Source: Pseudopedobacter saltans (GTDB taxonomy: Bacteria > Bacteroidota > Bacteroidia > Chitinophagales > Chitinophagaceae). From it: DNA of 5,192 nucleotides. The stretch spans positions 1-5,192 of the forward strand of contig QFOI01000268.1 in the NCBI GenBank assembly GCA_003241175.1, read 5' to 3'. Positions 1-5,192 of the stretch are shown here, one piece after another; position 1 is the stretch's first letter, and each line of letters starts with the position of its first letter. The position numbers and the translations under genes are program-made. Under the pieces are notes generated by a model. The model saw only the letters and a list, made by a program, of their open reading frames with translations. It ran no database searches and had not been told where the DNA came from.

Positions 1-3000
1 TTAGAAACTGCCACAACGCCCTACAAAAGTGATATTGCTAATCGACTACCCAAAGGAAATCAGGAGATGATGGTATGGGAAGCTACAACGGTGTGTGCGG
101 GCAACAAAATGAGTTTCAAAGATGCGGTAAAATTGGGCGAAAGCATGATTATTGGAGAGAAAGCTTTTCAATATGCATTGGACATTCAGGCCGCGAGGAC
201 TATGAATATACAGCCGCTGAGTTTCATCGATAATCCAGAAGAACTATCGTCAGATTTTCATTTAAAAAAAGTAAAGACGAAGGAAGAATTTGTAAATATA
301 GGAGAACAAAAAACTTTTGACCTACAATCACTCAATGCGCAAACTAAAAATGATAAACAGCGTGTTTGGGAAAGGAAATTATTAGACCTTACACTACGTA
401 ATAGTTTGCTCAATTTGCGGTTGTCCAATAACACGATTCAACTCGTAAATGTAGATTTTCAAAATCTGTTACAGTTGCTTTTGGAAGATAAAAAAATATC
501 TATTGGAAATACGTTACCGCTTGGCATTTATGCCGAAAGACGCTATCTAATCGATACTTTAAATGAGGTGGATGGCATTTACAACTATGCAAAATCGGAG
601 ATAAAATTTGGCAGACTCATAACGGCGTATAACTACAATGACATGAGCACCGTGCTTACACAGATTATGCGTAACAATGTGCTTTCCATCGACGAAACGG
701 GCGCCAATTCTCTTTACCTAACTATGGGTGTATTGAAATGGTACGACACGAATACGCCCAACACGGTTCGCATCGCGCCGCTGATAATGGTACCGGTGGA
801 TCTTAAAAGATTGTCCATTTTATCTAGTTTTCATATAAAATATCGCGATGAGGATATTCAGATAAATGCGACACTGATTGAAATGTTGCAGCAAGAGTTT
901 GAGCTCAATCTTTCGGGCTTACATCAGTTGATGGATACGGAAGAGACGATTGATATTCAGCAGATTCTCAATACGGTGCGCCAAGCGATTTTGCCACATA
1001 AAAATTGGGAAGTTGACGAGTTGATATTTTTGTCCAACTTCAATTTTAGTACGCAAGTTTTGTGGCAAGATATTCACGACAATATGAATGTATTGCAGCA
1101 ACACCCAATCATACAAGGATTTGTAGAGCAAAAATTTCAAACAGATAGAAGTCTAGAATTACCCGAAAATATTGATACGCATAATGTTGCAACAGACGAA
1201 CATATTTTTCCAATAGATGCAGATAGTTCGCAAATGGAATCTGTTATTGCCGCTAATATGGGTAAAAGTTTTGTGTTGCACGGTCCTCCAGGTTCGGGTA
1301 AATCGCAAACAATTACTAATATCATAGCCAACTTTCTGTTTCATGGGAAAACAGTTTTGTTTGTAGCAGCAAAAAGAGCAGCGTTGGACGTTGTTCAGAA
1401 AAGATTGGATAGTATTGGTTTGAGTAAATTCACATTAGAGATTCATTCCAATAAATCGAAAAAATCAGATGTATTACAGCATTTAGAATCTTCTATTCAA
1501 CAGATAAAACTCAATCCTGACAATGTTTTTGCAGAAACAGCAACCAAAATTGCTATTGAACGGAAAGAAATTGATGCCATACAACATGCAGTACATTTAA
1601 AACAAAATGTTGGTTTATCTATTTATAGTTTGATAGAGGAATTAACAAAATATAGTGTGCCAAAAGAAGGCGCATTCAGTTTTCCGAATGAAATATTGGA
1701 TACATTGTCGGCAGAAGATTTAGCCAATTGGCAAAAATGGATCGACACATTAGCACATGAACCTATTTTCAATACAGATTATCAAAAGAATCCACTGTTT
1801 TCCGTAGAGCAAATTCAATATTTTATTGGAATAGAATCATTTGTACAGCAAATTGATTTGAAAAATTTTTCGTTAGTAGAAAATTCTTTGGAGAAAATCG
1901 CTCAATTTCTACCACATTATTACACTAGAATTATACAGATTCAAGATTTGAATACATTAATTCAGTCTTTACAAAAAATCAATACTGCACCTATCAAATT
2001 ATTAGGTTCAGAATTTTTATATCAATACGATGACCATCAAACGGTTTTAGGTTTTTACCAAGAAGCAAATAAATTAGAACAAGACATCTTGAATTCCTTT
2101 GAAAATGGTGTGTTGAATTTGGATGCAGAAAGACTCAAACTAGAATATCAGCAAGCCAATCAACAATGGTTTTTGCCTAAGTTTTTCAAAGTTCGAAAAG
2201 TAAAAAAAGAAGTCGCCCTTTATGCGAAAAGTAAATTAGACGAATCTGGACTAAGTACTTTTTTGGAAAAAGGAAGTCAACTAAAGTCATTGCGTCAACT
2301 TTTGTCCGTTGCTGTCAATCAGCAAATGGTAAACAACTTAGGAAAATTAGCTCAAAACCCACAGGCAAAGGATTTATTAACCCAACACAAGTCAGACATT
2401 GAGCAAATACAAACTTTACTCAACAAATTAGATTTAAAACATTTTTTTCAAACAAGAGTAGAATCAACACCTTTTCAAGCAACTATCCAAGAGCTTTTCG
2501 ACTATAATCAATGGCAAATTTTAAATGAGTTTGTATCTAATTGGCAAAATATTTTACCAACTATAGAAAAATTCACGCATACTTTTACCTTCAAGAAACC
2601 TGCTGAAACTTTTGAAGAACAAACAGAACAACTACAGTTGTTACAGCAGAATGTCAGTAACATTCAAACTTGGAGTAATTTTAGAAACCACATTCAAAAA
2701 GGACAAGAGCTTGGACTCAAAACGTTCTTGCAATATGTCGAAGAAAAACATATAGCACCAACAGAGTTGACCACTAATTTCACTTACAATCTTTATAGTA
2801 GTTTGTTGCAATTCTATTTATTGCGAGATGATACGCTCAAAACCTTTAGTGGTTTGCACATGGAGCAAATGTTGGCACACTATAAATTATTGCAAAAAAA
2901 TTTTACAGAATTTACCAAGAAAGAAATCTACCTGCGATTACTACAGCGCCTACCGAGTACGCAATTTGCAACAATTGACAATTCTGAATTGTCCATTTTA

Positions 3001-5010
3001 CAAAAAGCTATTCGTAGTAAAGGTCGCGGCGTAAGTATTAGAAGTTTGATTCAAAGAACACAAAATATTTTTCCGCGCATAGTACCTTGTATGTTAATGA
3101 GTCCTATTTCCGTGGCGCAATATTTGGATATCAATTTACCCAAATTTGACCTTGTTATTTTCGATGAAGCGTCGCAGTTGCCAACGTCAGAAGCAATTAG
3201 TGCGATGGCTAGAGGCAAACAAGTAATTATAGTTGGCGATCCCAAGCAGATGCCGCCAACGTCTTTCTTTAGTACTCAAAAAGTAGATGAAGAACAATTG
3301 GAGTTGGAAGATTTGGAAAGCATTTTGGACGATACGTTGAGCATCAATGTGCCTTCAAAATACTTGCTGCGACACTATCGTAGCCAACATGAGAGTCTGA
3401 TTACGTTTAGTAATAAATCTTTTTATGACAATGAATTATTTACGTTTCCTTCTGCGGACGACAATATTTCCAGAGTCCAATTAGTGAAAGTAGATGGTTA
3501 CTATGACAAAGGAAAAACTCGTCAGAATCCAGCAGAGGCAAGCGCTGTAGTCAATGAAGTATTGAAAAGATTGCAGTCGCCATCCTTACGAAAAAAGACG
3601 ATTGGTATAGTTACCTTTTCACAAACGCAGCAAAGTCTGATTGAAGATCTACTGGATAAAGCATTTGTAAAATATCCGGAAATGGAAGCGGTTGCACAAC
3701 AAATGTCAGAACCCATTTTTGTAAAAAACCTAGAGAATGTACAAGGTGATGAGCGTGATGTGATCTTATTTTCCGTAGGTTATGGTCCTGATGAAAATGG
3801 CGCGGTTAGTATGAATTTTGGTCCGCTTAATAAAGAAGGTGGTTGGCGAAGATTGAATGTGGCGATAACACGCGCCAAATACGAAATGATGGTATTCTCT
3901 ACTTTACAATCAGACATGATCGATCTGAGTCGAACACAATCCAAAGGCGTAGAGGCACTCAAAGGCTTCCTAGCGTTTGCATCTAAAAATAATTTAGCTA
4001 ACAATACTATAGAAGTGCATAGTAATAAAGATTTACTATTGTCAGAAATTGGCACTTTCTTACAATCCAACGACTATGAATTTTCCTATCATGTTGGGCA
4101 ATCTTATTTCAAAATTGATATTGCTATTGCACATCCTAAATTTCCGGAACAATATATTTTAGGTTTGATTTTGGATAATGAAAATTACCTACAAGCTGGT
4201 AATATCAACGATCGATCGATTATCATTCCTAATGTTTTACAGCAATTAGGATGGCATTTGCAACAGATTTGGGCATTGGATTGGCAATATAAAAAAGCAG
4301 AAGTTCAGCAAAAGATTCTTCAACTATTAGACGAATTGGTTAATAGCAGTGAGATGCCTGAACAAGCCACGGAAGTTTTACATCAAGTTTATACGTTCAA
4401 CTCTAGTGCAATGCAAGAAATGGCTATAAATTCGGAAGTAGTGTCCAGCAAAGCTAGAGTCTATGAGTTTGCAGAAATTCCAGTTGAGCGAGTGGGTGGT
4501 GCAGATGTATTTATGGCAAGCGAAAACCTTGATATAGTTAAAGAACAATTGCTGCAAATTGTCACTACAGAGGCGCCGATTAGCAGAACTATGTTGCAAA
4601 AAAGTCTATTGCAGATTTGGAATATTTCTCGTTCGGGAGCACGTATTGAGCGTTTTGTAACGGATTTGATTCAGCAATCTGATTTTTCGACTACACATTT
4701 TCAAGAAGAAACTTTTATTTGGACAAAAGAAACGCATCCCGATAATTTGGATTTTTATAGAACTATGCCTGAACAGGAAAAACGTAGTGCACAAGATCTT
4801 AGTCCAGAGGAGATTTTTATTTGTTTAAAAGAGGCATTGCAACATTTGATACAATTGGACAAAGAAAATGCGAGTAAATACATTCAAAAAACGCTGATGA
4901 ATGCGCGTTATAATGCTACTTGGAACGACTATATATGGAGTGCCATAACAGAAGGAAATAAGCACTTTCTGATTGAAGAAACAGAGCAGGGATATAAGAT
5001 AAATGGATAA
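1..5010 (+). CDS. Giant DUF4011 / SF1 helicase / Vsr-like / DUF3320 protein, 5'-partial
   Basis: Probable ATP-dependent nucleic-acid helicase/translocase, cytoplasmic (no signal peptide or membrane segment seen). Numbering is from base 1. DUF4011 begins at the hallmark RVWERKLLDLTLRNSLLN (121-138) and runs to about 305. Helicase motifs are: Q-motif glutamine 411, Walker A GPPGSGKSQT (428-437, Lys434), Ia-like VAAKRAAL (about 455-462), EIHSNK (480-485), Walker B DEAS (1055-1058), motif III GDPKQMPPT (1079-1087), LRHYRS (1123-1128), motif V VQGDERD (1247-1253) and motif VI RRLNVAITRAK (1283-1293). All key ATPase residues are present, so the motor should be active. A long helical insertion (486-1054) separates Ia from II. 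A Vsr/PD-(D/E)XK-like domain follows (about 1340-1440; FKID with Asp1373, LGW, IWALDW), then a DUF3320-type C-terminus with EAPI at 1524-1527. The frame is open to base 1 with no stop, so the start lies upstream; the ATGs at 67 and 70 are probably internal. The C-terminus is complete (TAA). Family members include the anti-phage gene hhe (DUF4011-helicase-Vsr). Family assignment is firm; a defence role is inference. Confidence 0.93.
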   Translation, partial: LETATTPYKSDIANRLPKGNQEMMVWEATTVCAGNKMSFKDAVKLGESMIIGEKAFQYALDIQAARTMNIQPLSFIDNPEELSSDFHLKKVKTKEEFVNIGEQKTFDLQSLNAQTKNDKQRVWERKLLDLTLRNSLLNLRLSNNTIQLVNVDFQNLLQLLLEDKKISIGNTLPLGIYAERRYLIDTLNEVDGIYNYAKSEIKFGRLITAYNYNDMSTVLTQIMRNNVLSIDETGANSLYLTMGVLKWYDTNTPNTVRIAPLIMVPVDLKRLSILSSFHIKYRDEDIQINATLIEMLQQEFELNLSGLHQLMDTEETIDIQQILNTVRQAILPHKNWEVDELIFLSNFNFSTQVLWQDIHDNMNVLQQHPIIQGFVEQKFQTDRSLELPENIDTHNVATDEHIFPIDADSSQMESVIAANMGKSFVLHGPPGSGKSQTITNIIANFLFHGKTVLFVAAKRAALDVVQKRLDSIGLSKFTLEIHSNKSKKSDVLQHLESSIQQIKLNPDNVFAETATKIAIERKEIDAIQHAVHLKQNVGLSIYSLIEELTKYSVPKEGAFSFPNEILDTLSAEDLANWQKWIDTLAHEPIFNTDYQKNPLFSVEQIQYFIGIESFVQQIDLKNFSLVENSLEKIAQFLPHYYTRIIQIQDLNTLIQSLQKINTAPIKLLGSEFLYQYDDHQTVLGFYQEANKLEQDILNSFENGVLNLDAERLKLEYQQANQQWFLPKFFKVRKVKKEVALYAKSKLDESGLSTFLEKGSQLKSLRQLLSVAVNQQMVNNLGKLAQNPQAKDLLTQHKSDIEQIQTLLNKLDLKHFFQTRVESTPFQATIQELFDYNQWQILNEFVSNWQNILPTIEKFTHTFTFKKPAETFEEQTEQLQLLQQNVSNIQTWSNFRNHIQKGQELGLKTFLQYVEEKHIAPTELTTNFTYNLYSSLLQFYLLRDDTLKTFSGLHMEQMLAHYKLLQKNFTEFTKKEIYLRLLQRLPSTQFATIDNSELSILQKAIRSKGRGVSIRSLIQRTQNIFPRIVPCMLMSPISVAQYLDINLPKFDLVIFDEASQLPTSEAISAMARGKQVIIVGDPKQMPPTSFFSTQKVDEEQLELEDLESILDDTLSINVPSKYLLRHYRSQHESLITFSNKSFYDNELFTFPSADDNISRVQLVKVDGYYDKGKTRQNPAEASAVVNEVLKRLQSPSLRKKTIGIVTFSQTQQSLIEDLLDKAFVKYPEMEAVAQQMSEPIFVKNLENVQGDERDVILFSVGYGPDENGAVSMNFGPLNKEGGWRRLNVAITRAKYEMMVFSTLQSDMIDLSRTQSKGVEALKGFLAFASKNNLANNTIEVHSNKDLLLSEIGTFLQSNDYEFSYHVGQSYFKIDIAIAHPKFPEQYILGLILDNENYLQAGNINDRSIIIPNVLQQLGWHLQQIWALDWQYKKAEVQQKILQLLDELVNSSEMPEQATEVLHQVYTFNSSAMQEMAINSEVVSSKARVYEFAEIPVERVGGADVFMASENLDIVKEQLLQIVTTEAPISRTMLQKSLLQIWNISRSGARIERFVTDLIQQSDFSTTHFQEETFIWTKETHPDNLDFYRTMPEQEKRSAQDLSPEEIFICLKEALQHLIQLDKENASKYIQKTLMNARYNATWNDYIWSAITEGNKHFLIEETEQGYKING
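361..915 (+). other. DUF4011 domain region (within the helicase gene)
   Basis: This segment encodes residues about 121-305. It opens with a basic/hydrophobic helix containing WERKLLDLTLRN, the signature by which DUF4011 is usually recognised. It continues through a region with LYLTMGVLKWYD (about 239-250) and IAPLIMVPVDLKR (about 258-270), typical of the family's core, where the domain leads into the helicase. Its molecular function is unknown. The borders are approximate because they were judged by eye. Confidence 0.8.
1201..3915 (+). other. SF1 (Upf1/Dna2-like) helicase core, split by a long insertion
   Basis: The first RecA-like half starts with the Q-motif region (FPIDADSSQ, Gln at 1231-1233) and Walker A (1282-1311). 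The second block of motifs begins with Walker B DEAS (3163-3174) and continues with GDPKQMPPT (3235-3261), LRHYRS (3367-3384), VQGDERD (3739-3759) and RRLNVAITRAK (3847-3879). The DEAS Walker B, the GDPKQ motif III and the motif V/VI pattern match SF1 helicases of the Upf1/Dna2/AAA_11-AAA_12 group. Between the two blocks lie about 570 residues that are mostly helical, rich in Gln, Leu and Lys, and carry one basic aromatic stretch WFLPKFFKVRKVKK (723-736). That insertion is probably the accessory 1B/1C region, enlarged as usual in this family. Confidence 0.88.
4015..4320 (+). other. Vsr/PD-(D/E)XK-like nuclease-fold domain, catalytic positions partly lost
   Basis: After motif VI the protein has the pattern of the Vsr-like nuclease domain that follows the helicase in this family. 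There is a helix ending in a Glu (1349), then YHVGQSYFKIDIAIAHP with Asp1373, then a strand YILGLILDNENY, then DR (1404-1405), QQLGW and IWALDW (1423-1428). From memory of the family, the second strand usually reads like GIECDG followed by a YH pair. Here the Glu position is Ile1390, the Gly after the Asp is Asn1393, and the His after Tyr1396 is Leu1397, while Asp1373 and Asp1392 remain. The fold looks retained, but cleavage activity is doubtful. No alignment was run, so the column assignments are by eye. Confidence 0.65.
4462..5007 (+). other. DUF3320-type C-terminal region
   Basis: The C-terminal 180 or so residues open with YEFAEIPVERVGG, then a helix and EAPISRTMLQKSLLQIW, followed by SRSGARIERFV. 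This is the EAPI...R.G.ri pattern of DUF3320, which commonly ends DUF4011 helicases. A second similar helical unit, SPEEIFICLKEALQ (about 1601-1614) onward to the end, resembles a winged-helix-like module. Function is unknown; a DNA- or partner-binding role is inference. Its presence shows that the C-terminus of the gene is intact. Confidence 0.7.
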
Positions 5011-5025
5011 TTCCAATTAAATAAA

Positions 5026-5108
5026 ACAAAATGGTTAATTTTTCATGCATCCCCGCAGCAGAGCAGACGGGGTATTGCTGAAAAATTTCGTAACGACCAC
5101 CATTTTGT
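5026..5108. repeat. Long nested inverted repeat downstream of the helicase gene
   Basis: Three nested paired segments can be read directly. The outer arm ACAAAATGGT (5026-5035) is the exact complement of ACCATTTTGT (5099-5108). The middle arm AATTTTTCA (5037-5045) pairs with TGAAAAATT (5079-5087). The inner arm, GCA (5047-5049) with TGC (5076-5078) and CCCCG (5051-5055) with CGGGG (5068-5072), closes a 12-base loop of CAG/AGC-like sequence. An 11-base bulge at 5088-5098 on the right side can itself form a 3-bp mini-hairpin (TCG-TAA-CGA). No T-tract follows the stem directly, so it is not a canonical intrinsic terminator. A dispersed REP/MITE-like element or a 3' UTR structure that protects or ends the transcript are the main options. 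Confidence 0.7.
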
Positions 5109-5115
5109 AAGAACT

Positions 5116-5132
5116 TTTTTGCTTCGCAAAAA
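5116..5132. repeat. Short perfect hairpin, 7-bp stem
   Basis: TTTTTGC (5116-5122) pairs exactly with GCAAAAA (5126-5132) around a TTC loop. The T-run lies inside the stem instead of after it, so terminator function is uncertain on either strand. The same left arm can pair with 5159-5167 instead. Confidence 0.55.
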
Positions 5133-5155
5133 TTTGCATTCGCTTGAACCTGTAA

Positions 5156-5176
5156 CCCCGAAGCAAAGCTTCGAGG
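5156..5176. repeat. Short hairpin, CGAAGC/GCTTCG stem
   Basis: CGAAGC (5159-5164) pairs with GCTTCG (5168-5173) around AAA. Beyond one C/A mismatch (5158/5174) the stem resumes with CC (5156-5157) against GG (5175-5176). The mismatch breaks what would otherwise be a 9-bp arm. A T-poor flank follows, so this is not a clear terminator. Confidence 0.55.
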
Positions 5177-5192
5177 AATTCTTTAGATTAAA

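Noticed and set aside
54..72. Ribosome-binding site plus ATG start at 67
   Set aside because: The purine-rich AAAGGAAA and CAGGAG sequences are within an open frame continuing from base 1, and Bacteroidota rarely depend on strong Shine-Dalgarno sites. They are better explained as codons for Lys, Gly, Asn, Gln and Glu.
4209..4220. CGATCGATCGAT tandem/palindrome
   Set aside because: It is a short in-frame run coding Asp-Arg-Ser-Ile in the nuclease-like domain; it has no flanking symmetry and can arise by chance.
919..5016. Several minus-strand and one plus-strand open frames of 60-100 codons inside the helicase gene
   Set aside because: They lie wholly or almost wholly within the helicase coding sequence, their translations show no domain signature, and the overlapping gene has clear family motifs throughout.
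5026..5108. Integron attC site
   Set aside because: The palindrome is of suitable size, but the ends lack the GTTRRRY and RYYYAAC core sites, and no integrase or cassette array is visible.
5026..5132. Canonical Rho-independent terminator
   Set aside because: The GC-rich inner stem is followed by TATTGCTG and not a T-run, and the only long T-run (5115-5120) lies within the stem of the next hairpin. Termination here is possible but not shown.
5043..5192. Minus-strand open frame of 49 codons running off the window end, stop at 5043-5045
   Set aside because: It has no start codon in the window, overlaps the large inverted repeat completely, and its Cys/Ser/Leu/Arg-rich translation looks like a read-through of repeat DNA. 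It could only be revived by sequence beyond 5192.

Overview
The window is almost entirely one very large plus-strand gene (open from base 1, stop at 5008-5010), followed by 182 bases of structured, non-coding-looking DNA. The gene is AT-rich and rich in Asn/Gln/Lys/Ile/Leu. Its DUF4011/SF1 helicase type is common in Bacteroidota. I infer a Bacteroidota host, possibly of the Chitinophaga/Sphingobacteriales type, but nothing here fixes the taxon.

Bases 1-5010 encode the C-terminal 1669 residues of a giant DUF4011 / superfamily 1 helicase / Vsr-like nuclease-fold / DUF3320 protein. The frame is already open at base 1, so the true start lies upstream; the tandem ATG at 67-72 is probably internal. 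In order, the protein has an N-terminal segment of unknown fold (residues 1-120, numbering from base 1), DUF4011 (about 121-305), helicase motifs Q, I and Ia (411-485), a roughly 570-residue helical Gln/Leu-rich insertion (486-1054), helicase motifs II to VI (1055-1293), a PD-(D/E)XK/Vsr-like domain (about 1340-1440) whose catalytic positions look partly lost, and a DUF3320 region at the C-terminus. Proteins of this architecture include the anti-phage gene hhe (DUF4011-helicase-Vsr), so a genome-defence role is plausible but is inference.

Bases 5011-5192 hold no convincing gene. They contain a long nested inverted repeat (5026-5108) starting 16 bases after the stop codon, then two short hairpins (5116-5132 and 5159-5173) whose arms can also pair with each other. 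This looks like a dispersed intergenic repeat or a structured 3' UTR rather than a canonical terminator. No RNA gene, CRISPR array or transposase was seen.
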